Of a stretch of DNA of 64,000 bases, positions 19,441-28,402 are shown one piece after another. The stretch is from Prescottella subtropica. GTDB lineage: Bacteria > Actinomycetota > Actinomycetes > Mycobacteriales > Mycobacteriaceae. Numbering within the stretch: position 1 is the stretch's first letter; each line of letters starts with the position of its first letter. Location: the NCBI RefSeq assembly GCF_005434945.1, contig NZ_SKCH01000009.1:1-64000 (forward strand), in the 5' to 3' direction. The notes below the pieces were generated by a model. It ran no database searches and was not told the origin of the DNA. It saw nothing but the letters and a program-made list of their open reading frames with translations. Made by a program: the position numbers and the translations under genes.

Positions 19441-20270
19441 AGTCCGAGCTGCTGCATCGCCGAACCCGACTCGCCGCGACGCGGCGACTCCGGGGGCACG
19501 GCACCGTTCCCCGACGGATCCGGCTGACCGGCGGCCTGCTGCTGGGCGGTGGCCTCCTGCTGGGCCTGCAACGCCGCCTGCTGCTGCGCGAGCATCTGCT
19601 GCTGCTGGGCGGCCACGAGCTGTTGGACGAGCGCCTCGGGCAGGACCAGCGGCAGCGGCGTGCGCACCGGATGCGGTTCACTGCCGCGCTGGACGACGGT
19701 GTCGGCCAGCACCGTCCGCGCGATCGCCACGAGCGGCGCACCGGCCGCGACGTTGCCGGACGGTCCCGCGACGACGCACCGGACCATCCAGCGTGGGCCG
19801 TCGACACCGATGAACCGCAGGTCCGCGTTCGCGGTCACCCCGACCACCTCACGACCCCACGGCCCGGACTCGACAGCCACCTCGGCATTGTCGGCGCGCA
19901 GCGACTCGGCGAGCTCGGACGCCACCTCCCGCCACTGCCCCGGCGATTTCGGGGCCGCGTACGCGGACACCGTCACCCGGCCGAACTGTGTCACCAGGTG
20001 CACGGCCTGCGGCGTACCCTCCGGCGTCATCTCCACCTGCAGCTGCGCGCCCTCGGGCATCGGCAGCAGCACCGCACCGAGATCGAGCCGGGTGGCGGCC
20101 GGCTCGTCGCCGTCGGGAAGTTCACTCACGTCGTACGGGCCACCGGTGCGGTCCGGGGCCTCGTCGGCGGCCGGATCCCCCGCCACGGCGCCGACCGCGT
20201 CGACACTCGCGTTGTCCGCATTATCCGTGTTGCTCGAGGTGCCGTCGTTCTTCTTGCGACGTCCGAACAT
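19437..20270 (-). CDS. DUF3710 protein (Rv2696c-like)
   Basis: A 277-residue soluble protein. A basic N-terminus (MFGRRKKND) and an acidic Asp/Asn-rich linker precede the DUF3710 core (residues about 45-210), which contains RLDLGAVLLP, GTPQAVHLVTQFGRVTVSAYAAPKSPGQW-type strands and RWMVRCVVAGPSG. The C-terminal 60 residues are Gln-rich (QQLVAAQQQQMLAQQQAALQ) and probably a coiled coil. The start lies four bases after the dut stop, so the two are an operon. Function unknown. Confidence 0.9.
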   Translation of the reverse strand: MFGRRKKNDGTSSNTDNADNASVDAVGAVAGDPAADEAPDRTGGPYDVSELPDGDEPAATRLDLGAVLLPMPEGAQLQVEMTPEGTPQAVHLVTQFGRVTVSAYAAPKSPGQWREVASELAESLRADNAEVAVESGPWGREVVGVTANADLRFIGVDGPRWMVRCVVAGPSGNVAAGAPLVAIARTVLADTVVQRGSEPHPVRTPLPLVLPEALVQQLVAAQQQQMLAQQQAALQAQQEATAQQQAAGQPDPSGNGAVPPESPRRGESGSAMQQLGL

Positions 20271-20274
20271 GTGC

Positions 20275-20763
20275 TCAGGCCCCTTCCGAAGGCGGCGCGC
20301 TCTGCGCCACCAGGCTCGCGTGTCCCCCACTGGATCCGTACCCGCCCGCACCGCGGACGGTGTCGTCGAGTTCGTCGACCTCGACGAAGTCCACGAGCTC
20401 GACCTTCTGCACCACGAGCTGCGCGATCCGGTCGCCGCGGCGCAGGTCGATCGGCGTCTCGAGATCGTGATTGATGAGGCACACCTTGATCTCGCCGCGG
20501 TAGCCGGCATCGATCGTGCCGGGCGTGTTCACGACCGACAACCCCGCCTTGGCCGCCAGACCGGACCGCGGATGGATCAACCCGACCGTGCCGATCGGCA
20601 ACGCGATCGCGACACCGGTCCCGACGAGCACCCGCCGTCCGGGCGCGATCGTGACATCGGTCGTGGTGCACAGGTCGACACCGGCATCACCGTCGTGGGC
20701 ACGCCGGGGCAGCGGGATGTCGGGGTCCAGTCGCTTCAGCGCGACGGCAGGAAGAGCGCTCAC
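20275..20763 (-). CDS. dut: dUTP diphosphatase
   Basis: Trimeric dUTPase that hydrolyses dUTP to dUMP and pyrophosphate, keeping uracil out of DNA and feeding thymidylate synthesis. All five family motifs are seen: [31 protein letters not shown] with its catalytic Asp, [11 protein letters not shown], and the P-loop-like [10 protein letters not shown]. About 162 residues. I chose the GTG at 20763, eight bases after TAGTCT, implying a leaderless mRNA; the GTG at 20769 is too close to that hexamer. DUF3710 follows in the same operon. Confidence 0.95.
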   Translation of the reverse strand: MSALPAVALKRLDPDIPLPRRAHDGDAGVDLCTTTDVTIAPGRRVLVGTGVAIALPIGTVGLIHPRSGLAAKAGLSVVNTPGTIDAGYRGEIKVCLINHDLETPIDLRRGDRIAQLVVQKVELVDFVEVDELDDTVRGAGGYGSSGGHASLVAQSAPPSEGA

Positions 20764-20771
20764 GTGCACCG

Positions 20772-20781
20772 AGACTACTCT
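20772..20781. promoter_or_regulatory. interlocked divergent -10 elements (dut / DUF3093)
   Basis: TAGTCT on the minus strand (20772-20777) and TACTCT on the plus strand (20776-20781) share two bases. The start codons at 20763 and 20788 are 8 and 6 bases from their hexamers. Both mRNAs would be leaderless, and the two polymerases could not bind at once. Confidence 0.55.
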
Positions 20782-20787
20782 GGGATC

Positions 20788-21300
20788 GTGCCCGAATCGC
20801 CTCAGCCCGCGCCGACCACGCCGGACAATGCCCGCACCCCGATCTACTCGGAACGCCTGTGGGTTCCGCTGTGGTGGTGGCCGGCCGGATTACTCATCGC
20901 CGGCCTGCTGGCCGCAGAGGTCCACATGGGATCTCCCGGCATCCGCGCCTGGCTTCCGTACATCCTGTTGTTCCCGTTCCCCGTCTGGGCGCTGCTGTGG
21001 GTGTCCCGGCAGCGTGTGGAGGTGTTCGACGGGCCGAATGCCGAACTCCGGGTCGGACGCGCGCACCTGCCGCTGTCCGTGGTGTCGCGTACCGCGGCGA
21101 TCCCGCCGTCGGCGAAGAGTGCCGCGCTGGGCCGTCAGCTCGATCCGGCCGCGTTCGTGCAGAACCGTTCGTGGATCAAGGAGACCGCTCTGATCGTCCT
21201 CGACGATCCCGAGGATCCCACTCCGTACTGGTTGGTGAGCACGAGGCGGCCAGCCGAGCTGCTGGCCGCCATCGGCCGCGGGACCGCCGCGCACGACTGA
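20788..21300 (+). CDS. DUF3093 membrane protein (Rv2698-like)
   Basis: A 170-residue protein with two adjacent TM helices near residues 26-70 ([20 protein letters not shown] and [17 protein letters not shown]) followed by a cytoplasmic beta-rich domain ([47 protein letters not shown]). Function unknown; conserved beside dut in this order. The GTG at 20788 follows a leaderless-type TACTCT. The gene ends at the hairpin 21305-21333. Confidence 0.9.
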   Translation: MPESPQPAPTTPDNARTPIYSERLWVPLWWWPAGLLIAGLLAAEVHMGSPGIRAWLPYILLFPFPVWALLWVSRQRVEVFDGPNAELRVGRAHLPLSVVSRTAAIPPSAKSAALGRQLDPAAFVQNRSWIKETALIVLDDPEDPTPYWLVSTRRPAELLAAIGRGTAAHD

Positions 21301-21304
21301 TCCC

Positions 21305-21333
21305 TCGACGGCGTCCCGTGCGGACGCCGTCGA
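21305..21333. terminator. bidirectional terminator hairpin
   Basis: 12-bp perfect stem TCGACGGCGTCC with loop CGTGC, between the convergent DUF3093 and DUF4193 genes. No T run. Confidence 0.65.
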
Positions 21334-21346
21334 TCCTGCGCGAATG

Positions 21347-21649
21347 TCAGGCTGCGCAGTCCATACAGATCATCACGCCGTTCTCCTCGCTCGCGAGGCG
21401 GCTGCGGTGATGCACCAGGAAGCAGCTCGAGCAGGTGAACTCGTCGGCCTGCTTCGGTACCACTCGTACCGACAGTTCCTCGCCCGACAGGTCCGCGCCG
21501 GGGAGTTCGAACGACTCCGCGGTGTCGGACTCGTCGACGTCGACGACCGCCGACTGCGCCTCGTTGCGTCGTGCCTTCAGTTCTTCGAGCGAATCCTCGG
21601 AGACCTCGTCGGTCTCCGATCGCCTGGGTGCGTCGTAGTCGGTTGCCAT
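21347..21649 (-). CDS. DUF4193 zinc-ribbon protein (Rv2699c-like)
   Basis: A 100-residue acidic protein with an N-terminal helical part (SEDSLEELKARRNEAQS) and a C-terminal zinc ribbon: CSSC, HHRSRL and CMDC give two CxxC pairs. It belongs to a small actinobacterial family related in its ribbon to RNA-polymerase-associated zinc proteins, but its role is not established. The ATG at 21649 has GAGGGGAAGAGG just upstream. It stands alone, divergent from cei across 492 bases. Confidence 0.9.
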   Translation of the reverse strand: MATDYDAPRRSETDEVSEDSLEELKARRNEAQSAVVDVDESDTAESFELPGADLSGEELSVRVVPKQADEFTCSSCFLVHHRSRLASEENGVMICMDCAA

Positions 21650-22141
21650 TTCCTCTTCCCCTCGTCCTCGTGCATGTATCCCCGGTGCCCGGGACCGACG
21701 ACACCTGATGCGGTGACGACGATCCTCGGAAACCGTTGTGACGGCAGATCTGTTCCCGTGGCTGTCACAACGATTCAGGTCACCGGGAAGTGCCCGGAAT
21801 CGTCGCCGGAAAACATGATCTGCGCCTCACTTTCGTCTCCTCCGGACCCACTCGACATCGTGTGATCTCACGACTGGGGCCGCCAGACAATAGCCGACCG
21901 GCCGGGAAAAGTGGCAACCGAACCGGACACCGCCGAAAACTGTCCGTCAATCGTCACCAACCACACAGCAAGTCGAGACATTCCTGGGTGTGGCATGTCC
22001 CGGGCGGTACCGGGCCGGGATCTACAGTGGGCACCGGGACGGTACCGGCCGCGGCGATGGTGGCAGGAACCACACCGAAATCTGTTCCCCTGCTTTCCCG
22101 CGGACCGTCGTCCGCGCGCCCGACGGAGAGGTCGACACACC
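21650..22141. other. 492-base intergenic region, DUF4193 / cei
   Basis: No convincing gene. It holds the inverted repeat at 21734-21772 and a GC-rich stretch rich in dispensable short frames. It probably contains both divergent promoters with long leaders. I cannot assign -10 elements with confidence. Confidence 0.6.
21734..21772. repeat. inverted repeat CGTTGTGAC / GTCACAACG
   Basis: Perfect 9-bp arms at 21734-21742 and 21764-21772, centred 30 bases apart (about three helical turns), so two protein subunits could bind the same DNA face. It lies about 85 bases upstream of the DUF4193 ATG. Confidence 0.7.
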
Positions 22142-22825
22142 GTGGTTTCACTGATCACCGACGGGAGTTCCACCGACGACCAGGGTCGCCCGTTCCGGCG
22201 CCGGCGCACACTCCCGGTGCTCGCCCTGCTCACGGTGCTCGCCCTGCTCGGGATCACGCTGTGGGTGCGGATCCTCACCCACACCGAGGCGGCCGCGACG
22301 ACGGTCGACTGCAACGCGCCGACGATGCCGACAGCCCCGGGCGTCCCCGCGCCGCAGCCGCTCGGCGAGGTCGTCGGACGGAGAACCCTGCTCGACGTCC
22401 AGCCGGCCCCCCTGTCGGCCACCGCGGTGCGCGTGTTCAACGCCAACGGGGAACGCGGGCAGGCCGCCGACGTCGCCACCCAGCTCCGCGACTACGGCTT
22501 CGCGAGCGCACCCGACGTCCAGGCCGGCAACGACCCGGTCTACGTCGACCAGAACCTGCAGTGCCACGGCCAGATCCGGTTCGGGGTGGACGGCCGGGCC
22601 GCCGCGAGCGCCCTGTGGCTGGTCGCGCCGTGCGCCGAACTCGTCGAGGACGGCCGCACCGACGACACCGTCGACCTGGCCCTCGGCACCTACTTCGCCA
22701 AGAGCATCTCGCCCAGCACCGACACCGAGGAGGTGCTCAGCACGCTGCGGGATCCGATGCCCGGCAGCACCCCGGCACCGCTCGATCCGGACCTGCTGCA
22801 GGCCGCCCGCACCACCCGCTGCTGA
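22142..22825 (+). CDS. cei: envelope integrity protein Cei, LytR_C domain (Rv2700-like)
   Basis: A 227-residue envelope protein. A basic cytoplasmic start (RPFRRRRTLP) precedes one TM helix (VLALLTVLALLGITLWVRIL, residues about 24-43), so most of the protein is outside. The LytR C-terminal domain follows (ATAVRVFNANGERGQAADVATQL). Four extracellular Cys (DCNAP, QCHGQ, PCAEL, TTRC end) could form disulfides. The M. tuberculosis homologue is needed for envelope integrity. The GTG at 22142 follows GGAGAGG by ten bases. Confidence 0.88.
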   Translation: MVSLITDGSSTDDQGRPFRRRRTLPVLALLTVLALLGITLWVRILTHTEAAATTVDCNAPTMPTAPGVPAPQPLGEVVGRRTLLDVQPAPLSATAVRVFNANGERGQAADVATQLRDYGFASAPDVQAGNDPVYVDQNLQCHGQIRFGVDGRAAASALWLVAPCAELVEDGRTDDTVDLALGTYFAKSISPSTDTEEVLSTLRDPMPGSTPAPLDPDLLQAARTTRC

Positions 22826-22851
22826 CCGCGCCGCCGGCCGCAGCCGGTCAG
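22822..22851. terminator. possible short terminator hairpin
   Basis: CTGACCG and CGGTCAG arms (7 bp) with a GC-rich loop span both stop codons of the convergent cei and inositol phosphatase genes. Short, so uncertain. Confidence 0.35.
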
Positions 22852-23723
22852 GGGATCGGGTCGAACGCGCCCACCTCGCGCAGCACCGTCTCGAGTTCGT
22901 CGGCGATCCCGGGCGCCGTCGCCACCACGACCTCGCCCGCGTCGCCGGGTGTCTCCGCGGACGGCACGTGGACGCGGGCACCCGCCTCCTGCGCGATCAG
23001 TGCGCCGGCCGCCCAGTCCCACGGACTCAGCCCGTGCTCGAAGTGCGCGTCGACCCGCCCCGACGCCACCATGCACAGGTCCAGGGCCGCCGAGCCGATC
23101 CGGCGGATGTCCCGGACCCGGGGCAGCAGCGCGCCGACGATCCGGCCCTGCGCGGCCCGCCGGTCGGCGCCGTAGCCGAACCCGGTGGCGACCAGCGCGT
23201 GCGACGCGTCGGTCACCGGAGTGCAGGAGAGCACCCCGGAGTGTCCGGCGGCGTCGGTCACCGACGCGCCCTGCCCCCGCGCCGCCGAGTACGTGACGGC
23301 GGCAGCGACGTCGACGACGGCTCCCGCGACGGACACCCCGTCGATCTGCGCCGCCACCGACACCGCGTACGCGGGGATGCCGTAGAGGAAGTTGACGGTG
23401 CCGTCGATGGGGTCGACGACCCAGCGGATACCGGCCGCGGTGGCCGCGCCGCCCCCCTCCTCCCCCAGGATGCCGTCGTGCGGGCGCAGGTCCGCCAGCA
23501 GCGCCCGGATCGACTGTTCGGCCTCGGTGTCGACGATCGTGACCGGATCGGTCGGGGTGCTCTTGGACTGCACCGCGCCGCCGGTGGCGGCGACCGCCGC
23601 GCCGAGCACCCCGAAGACCTCGGGTCGACGCGTCCGGACGAGTTCCGCGGCCGCCTCCGCGACGGCGACCGCGACCTCCCGCAGGACGGCGGGGTCGGTG
23701 GTGGTGTTCTCCGATGCATGCAT
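22848..23723 (-). CDS. inositol monophosphatase family protein (Rv2701c, SuhB-like)
   Basis: A 291-residue Mg2+-dependent phosphatase. Metal ligands lie in LGEEGGG, the signature DPIDGTVNFLYGIP, and the C-terminal WDWAAGALIAQEAGARV. It probably dephosphorylates inositol-1-phosphate for phosphatidylinositol and mycothiol synthesis, or a related sugar phosphate. Start at the ATG 23723 (MHASENTTTD). It is divergent from ppgK; 109 bases lie between the starts. Confidence 0.92.
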   Translation of the reverse strand: MHASENTTTDPAVLREVAVAVAEAAAELVRTRRPEVFGVLGAAVAATGGAVQSKSTPTDPVTIVDTEAEQSIRALLADLRPHDGILGEEGGGAATAAGIRWVVDPIDGTVNFLYGIPAYAVSVAAQIDGVSVAGAVVDVAAAVTYSAARGQGASVTDAAGHSGVLSCTPVTDASHALVATGFGYGADRRAAQGRIVGALLPRVRDIRRIGSAALDLCMVASGRVDAHFEHGLSPWDWAAGALIAQEAGARVHVPSAETPGDAGEVVVATAPGIADELETVLREVGAFDPIP

Positions 23724-23832
23724 GCGGGTATCGCACCACACCCGGCGGACACCCCACCACCGCAGACGCGACGCCGAACGACCCCGGACGCACTACTGTT
23801 CCGCGCAGACGGTGATCTCTCGGAAGGGGACG

Positions 23833-24600
23833 ATGGTGGGTGCGCTCGGCTTCGGCGTGGACATCGGTGGCAGCGGCATCAAGGGGTCGGTGGTCGACCT
23901 GGACACGGGCGATCTCGTCGTCGACCGGATCAAGATCGAGACCCCGCATCCGGCGACCCCCGACGCGGTCGCCGCGACGGTCGCCGAGATCGTCGCCCGG
24001 GCCGGGTGGGACGGGCCGGTCGGTGTCACGTTGCCGAGTGTCGTCACGGCCGGTGTCGCCCGCACGGCCGCGAACATCGATCCGTCGTGGATCGGCACCG
24101 ACGCCCGCGCCCTGTTCTCGGCGGCACTCGGCGGCCGCGCGGTCGCCGTCCTCAACGACGCCGACGCCGCGGGCCTGGCCGAGGACCGGTACGGCGCCGG
24201 CCGCGACGTGACCGGTGTCGTCGCCCTGTTGACGTTCGGCACCGGGATCGGGTCGGCGATCATCCACGACGGTGTCCTGCTCCCCAACACCGAACTCGGC
24301 CACCTCGAGGTCGACGGCAAGGAAGCCGAACACCGTGCCGCGTCGTCGGTGAAGGACGCGGAGGGCCTGTCCTACAAGGAGTGGGCGGTCGAGGTGACGC
24401 GGGTGCTGCGGCGGTTCGAGGATCTGCTGTGGCCGGACCTGTTCGTGGTGGGGGGCGGCATCAGCCGCAAACACGACAAGTGGATTCCGCGGCTCGAGAA
24501 CCGCACCCCGGTGGTTCCGGCGGCCCTGCTCAATACCGCGGGCATCGTCGGTGCGGCGATGGCTGCGGCGAATCCGCAGGAAAAGGGCATAGCTCCGTAA
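23833..24600 (+). CDS. ppgK: polyphosphate glucokinase
   Basis: A 255-residue ROK-family kinase that phosphorylates glucose using polyphosphate or ATP. The phosphate-1 loop is [13 protein letters not shown], the catalytic Asp lies in [12 protein letters not shown], the second phosphate loop is [11 protein letters not shown], and [11 protein letters not shown] replaces the zinc motif of other ROK proteins, as in mycobacterial PPGK. AAGGGG precedes the ATG at 23833, and TACTGT at 23794-23799 is a likely -10. It lies directly upstream of sigA, as in M. tuberculosis. Confidence 0.95.
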   Translation: MVGALGFGVDIGGSGIKGSVVDLDTGDLVVDRIKIETPHPATPDAVAATVAEIVARAGWDGPVGVTLPSVVTAGVARTAANIDPSWIGTDARALFSAALGGRAVAVLNDADAAGLAEDRYGAGRDVTGVVALLTFGTGIGSAIIHDGVLLPNTELGHLEVDGKEAEHRAASSVKDAEGLSYKEWAVEVTRVLRRFEDLLWPDLFVVGGGISRKHDKWIPRLENRTPVVPAALLNTAGIVGAAMAAANPQEKGIAP

Positions 24601-24618
24601 CGATTTCGGGCTTGTCGT

Positions 24619-24624
24619 TACAAT
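24619..24624 (+). promoter_or_regulatory. sigA -10 element
   Basis: TACAAT, close to consensus, predicts a transcript starting near 24631 with a leader of about 90 bases before the GTG at 24724. Confidence 0.5.
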
Positions 24625-24723
24625 GGTTCGTGGCCGACTGCGAGTCGGCGAAACCCGACAGACCTCTCCGCCGGATATCCACTCTGGCGTGACGCCGCAC
24701 GACACCGTCACGAAAGGGCGTAC

Positions 24724-26100
24724 GTGGCAGCCACCGATACGCGTCAGACCGCCGACTCCACTACCGAGGCGTCGACCACGGCATCCACTGCCGAGGCGAC
24801 CACCGGTAGCGCGCCCGCCACCAAGGCTCCCGCGAAGAAGGCCGCCGCCAAGAAGGCACCCGCGAAGAAGGCCGCCGCCAAGAAGGCACCGGCGAAGAAG
24901 GCCGTCGCGAAGAAGACGGCCGCGAAGAAGACCACCAAGAAGGCCACCACCAAGAAGGCCAAGGTCGGCGACGACGCGGACGACGAGGACGTCGACATGG
25001 CCGACCTCGACGTCGCCGCCGGCGATCTCGTCGAGGAGGAGGTCGAGGACGTCGTCGTCGAGGACGACGAGGAGACCCCGGCCGAGCCGTCCGAGAAGGA
25101 CAAGGCGTCGGGCGACTTCGTGTGGGACGAGGAGGAGTCCGAGGCGCTGCGGCAGGCCCGCAAGGACGCCGAGCTCACCGCGTCCGCCGACTCGGTGCGC
25201 GCGTACCTCAAGCAGATCGGCAAGGTTGCGCTCCTCAACGCCGAGGAGGAGGTCGAACTCGCCAAGCGGATCGAGGCCGGCCTGTTCGCGACGTTCAAGA
25301 TGTCGGAGATGGCGGAGAAGGGCGAGAAGCCCACCCCCACCGACCGTCGCAACCTGAACTGGATCACCCGCGACGGCAACCGCGCCAAGAACCATCTGCT
25401 CGAGGCGAACCTGCGTCTGGTCGTCTCGCTCGCCAAGCGCTACACCGGCCGCGGCATGGCGTTCCTGGACCTGATCCAGGAAGGCAACCTGGGTCTGATC
25501 CGTGCCGTCGAGAAGTTCGACTACACCAAGGGCTACAAGTTCTCCACGTACGCCACGTGGTGGATCCGGCAGGCCATCACCCGCGCGATGGCCGACCAGG
25601 CCCGCACCATCCGTATCCCCGTCCACATGGTCGAGGTCATCAACAAGCTGGGTCGTATCCAGCGTGAGCTGCTGCAGGATCTGGGCCGCGAGCCCACCCC
25701 GGAGGAGCTCGCGAAGGAAATGGACATCACGCCGGAGAAGGTGCTGGAGATCCAGCAGTACGCGCGTGAACCCATCTCGCTGGACCAGACCATCGGCGAC
25801 GAGGGCGACAGCCAGCTCGGCGACTTCATCGAGGACTCCGAGGCCGTCGTCGCGGTCGACGCGGTGTCGTTCACGCTGCTGCAGGATCAGCTGCAGTCGG
25901 TGCTCGAGACGCTGTCCGAGCGTGAGGCCGGCGTCGTGCGTCTGCGGTTCGGTCTCACCGACGGCCAGCCGCGCACTTTAGACGAAATCGGCCAGGTCTA
26001 CGGCGTCACCCGTGAGCGGATCCGCCAGATCGAATCGAAGACGATGTCGAAGCTGCGGCATCCGTCGCGGTCGCAGGTGCTGCGCGACTACCTGGACTAG
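24724..26100 (+). CDS. sigA: principal RNA polymerase sigma factor SigA
   Basis: A 458-residue primary sigma factor. The first 75 residues are a Lys/Ala/Pro-rich repeat ([15 protein letters not shown]) and an acidic region follows. Regions 1.2 to 2.4 include [37 protein letters not shown] and [16 protein letters not shown]; region 3 covers [11 protein letters not shown]; region 4.2 is [21 protein letters not shown]. It directs housekeeping transcription. GTG start with GAAAGGG upstream. Transcription ends at the hairpin 26117-26144. Confidence 0.97.
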   Translation: MAATDTRQTADSTTEASTTASTAEATTGSAPATKAPAKKAAAKKAPAKKAAAKKAPAKKAVAKKTAAKKTTKKATTKKAKVGDDADDEDVDMADLDVAAGDLVEEEVEDVVVEDDEETPAEPSEKDKASGDFVWDEEESEALRQARKDAELTASADSVRAYLKQIGKVALLNAEEEVELAKRIEAGLFATFKMSEMAEKGEKPTPTDRRNLNWITRDGNRAKNHLLEANLRLVVSLAKRYTGRGMAFLDLIQEGNLGLIRAVEKFDYTKGYKFSTYATWWIRQAITRAMADQARTIRIPVHMVEVINKLGRIQRELLQDLGREPTPEELAKEMDITPEKVLEIQQYAREPISLDQTIGDEGDSQLGDFIEDSEAVVAVDAVSFTLLQDQLQSVLETLSEREAGVVRLRFGLTDGQPRTLDEIGQVYGVTRERIRQIESKTMSKLRHPSRSQVLRDYLD

Positions 26101-26106
26101 TTCCGG

Positions 26107-27330
26107 TCAGCTCGTCAGGAAGGGGTCCTTCGGGGCCCCTTCCTCGTTTCTGTCGTCGTCGTCCCGGGGACGCTGCAGGAGCCGCACGAGCGGTTCGGCG
26201 AGTTTGGCGCCGACCGGCCCGACGACGGCCATGATCAGCACGTAGGCGGTTGCGAGGGCCGCGAGTTCGCCGTCGACGGCGCCCGCGGACACCGCGAGTC
26301 CGGCGATGACGATGGAGAATTCGCCGCGCGCGACGAGGGCGGCGCCGGCGCGGGCCCGGCCCATCGCACCGATGCCCTGCCGGCCCGCCGCCCACCATCC
26401 GGTCAACACCTTCGTCGCGGTGGTCACGACGGCCAGCCCGATCGCCGGGACCAGGACCGGCGGGATCGTCGACGGGTCGGTGCCCAGCCCGAACACGACG
26501 AAGAACATGGCCGCGAACAGGTCGCGCAGCGGCTCGAGCAGTCGGGTGGCGTCGCGGGCGGTGGATCCGGAGATCGCGATGCCCAGCAGGAATGCGCCCA
26601 CCGCTGCGGACACCTGCAGGGACGACGCGAACCCGGCGACGAGCAGCGCGGCCCCGAGCAGTTTGAGCAGGAACACCTCGCGGTCGGTGCTGTCGAGGTA
26701 CCGGGACACCACCGAGCCGTAGCGCAGCGCCACCACCAGGACGACGGTGATGACGAGGAACGAGATCCCGACGGCCTTCAGCCCGCCCAGGAAGCTCACC
26801 CCGGCCAGGACCGCGGTGAGGACCGGCAGGTAGAACGCCATCGCGAGGTCCTCGAACACGAGGATCGACAGCACGACGGGGGTTTCCCGGTTGCCGAGGC
26901 GGCCCAGGTCGCCGAGGACCTTCGCGACGATGCCCGACGACGAGATGTAGGTGACGCCGCCGAGGACGAGGGCACCGACCGGACCCCATCCGAGCATCAG
27001 CGCGAGGATCACGCCGGGCGCGGCGTTGAGCAGCAGGTCGACGACACCGGCGGTCCACGACCGTCTCAGCCCGGTGACGAGTTCCGCGGCGGTGTACTCG
27101 AGGCCGAGCAGCAGCAGGAGCAGGACGACGCCGATCTCGCTCGCGAGGCGGCTGAATTCGCCGATGTCGCCGAGCGAGAAGATCCCGCCCTGCCCGAAGC
27201 ACAGGCCGCCGATCAGGTACAGCGGGATCGGCGACATGCCGATGCGCCCGGCGAGCCGCCCGAGCACCCCGAGCGCGAAGAAGACGGCGCCGAGTTCGAC
27301 GAGCGCCAGTGCTGTTCCGGTCAACGCCAC
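26107..27330 (-). CDS. khtU: CPA2 cation:proton antiporter (KhtU-like)
   Basis: A 407-residue membrane protein with about 12 TM helices of the CPA2 monovalent cation/H+ antiporter family. It has PLYLIGGLCFGQGG, LLLLLLGLEYTAAEL, SSSGIVAKVLGDLGRL and ILVFEDLAMAFYLPVL, the acidic membrane motif of the family. It probably expels K+ in exchange for protons, regulated by the TrkA-C protein encoded 21 bases upstream. The last codons (GAPKDPFLTS) are encoded within the sigA terminator stem. GTG start. Symbol given by analogy with Bacillus KhtTU. Confidence 0.85.
   Translation of the reverse strand: MALTGTALALVELGAVFFALGVLGRLAGRIGMSPIPLYLIGGLCFGQGGIFSLGDIGEFSRLASEIGVVLLLLLLGLEYTAAELVTGLRRSWTAGVVDLLLNAAPGVILALMLGWGPVGALVLGGVTYISSSGIVAKVLGDLGRLGNRETPVVLSILVFEDLAMAFYLPVLTAVLAGVSFLGGLKAVGISFLVITVVLVVALRYGSVVSRYLDSTDREVFLLKLLGAALLVAGFASSLQVSAAVGAFLLGIAISGSTARDATRLLEPLRDLFAAMFFVVFGLGTDPSTIPPVLVPAIGLAVVTTATKVLTGWWAAGRQGIGAMGRARAGAALVARGEFSIVIAGLAVSAGAVDGELAALATAYVLIMAVVGPVGAKLAEPLVRLLQRPRDDDDRNEEGAPKDPFLTS
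26117..26144. terminator. sigA terminator with UUCG tetraloop
   Basis: 12-bp stem AGGAAGGGGTCC / GGGCCCCTTCCT (one G-T pair) closed by TTCG between C and G, a very stable tetraloop. GTTTC follows at 26146. It lies inside the 3' coding end of the convergent antiporter. Confidence 0.85.
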
Positions 27331-27351
27331 GAGTCCGCCCCCCTGCCGAAC

Positions 27352-27834
27352 TCAGCCGAGCGCGAGGATCTTGGCGGCCTGGTCGAGTCCCTCGGGCGTG
27401 CCGACCGCGACCAGGAGGTCCCCCTCGGTGAGCAGGAAGTCGGGAGTCGGGGACGGTGCGACCTGTCCGGCCCGCATCACCGCGACGACCGACACCCCGG
27501 TCCGGGTGCGCATCGCGGTGTCGCCGAGACTGCGTCCGTCCCACGGCGAGTTCTCGGTGATCGGCAGCTGCCGGGTGCTGATACCGGGCAGGTCCCGGTG
27601 CTCCTCCCGCAGTTGCGCGACGAGTTGCGGCGCCCCGAGCAGATTCGCCAGCACCGACGCCTCCTCGGTTTCGAGGGGAATCGACGCCATGCACGCGTCG
27701 GGGTCGTCGAGCCGGGACACGATCAGTTCGGTGCGGCCGTCACGGTGGGCGACCACCCCGATCCGGCGGCCCGTCGCGAGTGCGAAGTCCTTACGGACCC
27801 CGATGCCCGGCAGCGGCGTCACTTCCACGTTCAT
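27352..27834 (-). CDS. khtT: TrkA-C domain regulator of K+/H+ antiporter (KhtT-like)
   Basis: A 160-residue cytosolic protein. The N-terminal domain (MNVEVTPLPGIGVRKDFAL, the typical KhtT opening) is followed by an RCK_C domain (SPWDGRSLGDTAMRTRTGVSVVAVMR, FLLTEGDLLVAVGTPEGL). In Bacillus, KhtT gates KhtU and binds c-di-AMP; the same role is inferred here from the tandem arrangement. The ATG at 27834 has TACGGT seven bases upstream (leaderless). Confidence 0.88.
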   Translation of the reverse strand: MNVEVTPLPGIGVRKDFALATGRRIGVVAHRDGRTELIVSRLDDPDACMASIPLETEEASVLANLLGAPQLVAQLREEHRDLPGISTRQLPITENSPWDGRSLGDTAMRTRTGVSVVAVMRAGQVAPSPTPDFLLTEGDLLVAVGTPEGLDQAAKILALG

Positions 27835-27841
27835 GCGATCA

Positions 27842-27847
27842 ACCGTA
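27842..27847 (-). promoter_or_regulatory. -10 element of khtTU
   Basis: TACGGT on the minus strand, seven bases before the ATG at 27834. Confidence 0.5.
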
Positions 27848-28109
27848 GACCCACCCCGATATCGGCACATACGGGGCGAGTACACGGCGTTCCCGCTCTG
27901 CTGTCAGCGAACACCGCCGGCGGCCGTAGCCGCATCGTGCGAGATCAGCGGGGTGAATCGGGAAGATTGTCAGACAGGACACACCGGGGGTGGATCGGGA
28001 ACAACCTGATCGGCCCGAACGTCTGACAGAGTGGACCCACCGCGTCACCCCCGACGCGGCGGAAGACCCCAGGTGGCGGGTGCGAGCCCGCAGCCAGTTC
28101 GGAGGAGTC

Positions 28110-28304
28110 ATGCCCGGAACCCTGACCAGCCCCCCGTTGACCGCTGCCGACCGGTGCGACCGGTGCAGTGCAGCCGCGCGTGTACGCGCCGTGCTCACGA
28201 GTGGCGGAGAGCTTCTCTTCTGCCAGCATCACGCGAACGAGCATGCCGATCGTCTTCGTGAGATGAACGCGACGATCGTCAGCGATTCGGAAGCGACCGT
28301 CTAG
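28110..28304 (+). CDS. DUF7455 small zinc-binding protein
   Basis: A 64-residue protein with CDRCSAAARVRAVL, then CQHHANEH: a CxxC pair plus Cys and His residues that could bind zinc. The ATG at 28110 has a strong GGAGGAG six bases upstream. It matches, from memory, a small conserved actinobacterial family found near sigA. Role unknown. It ends at the 18-bp hairpin 28345-28383. Confidence 0.8.
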   Translation: MPGTLTSPPLTAADRCDRCSAAARVRAVLTSGGELLFCQHHANEHADRLREMNATIVSDSEATV

Positions 28305-28344
28305 CAGGTCAGTGCACCGGGCGGGCCGCTACCGTCCCTTCGTC

Positions 28345-28383
28345 CCGAAGCGGGTGACCACCACAGGTGGTCACCCGCTTCGG
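28345..28383. terminator. bidirectional terminator hairpin
   Basis: Perfect 18-bp stem starting CCGAAGCGGGTGACCACC, loop ACA, followed by CGTTT. It separates the convergent DUF7455 and helicase genes. Confidence 0.88.
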
Positions 28384-28402
28384 CGTTTCCCGCACCGCCG
28401 TT

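Noticed and set aside
24820-24960. Tandem DNA repeat in the 5' end of sigA
   Set aside because: It is the coding repeat for the Lys/Ala/Pro-rich N-terminus common to actinobacterial SigA, not a mobile or regulatory repeat.
22690-25626. A 978-codon open frame on the minus strand
   Set aside because: It runs antisense to ppgK and sigA; its Gly/Leu-rich repeats are the complement of the sigA Lys/Ala repeats.
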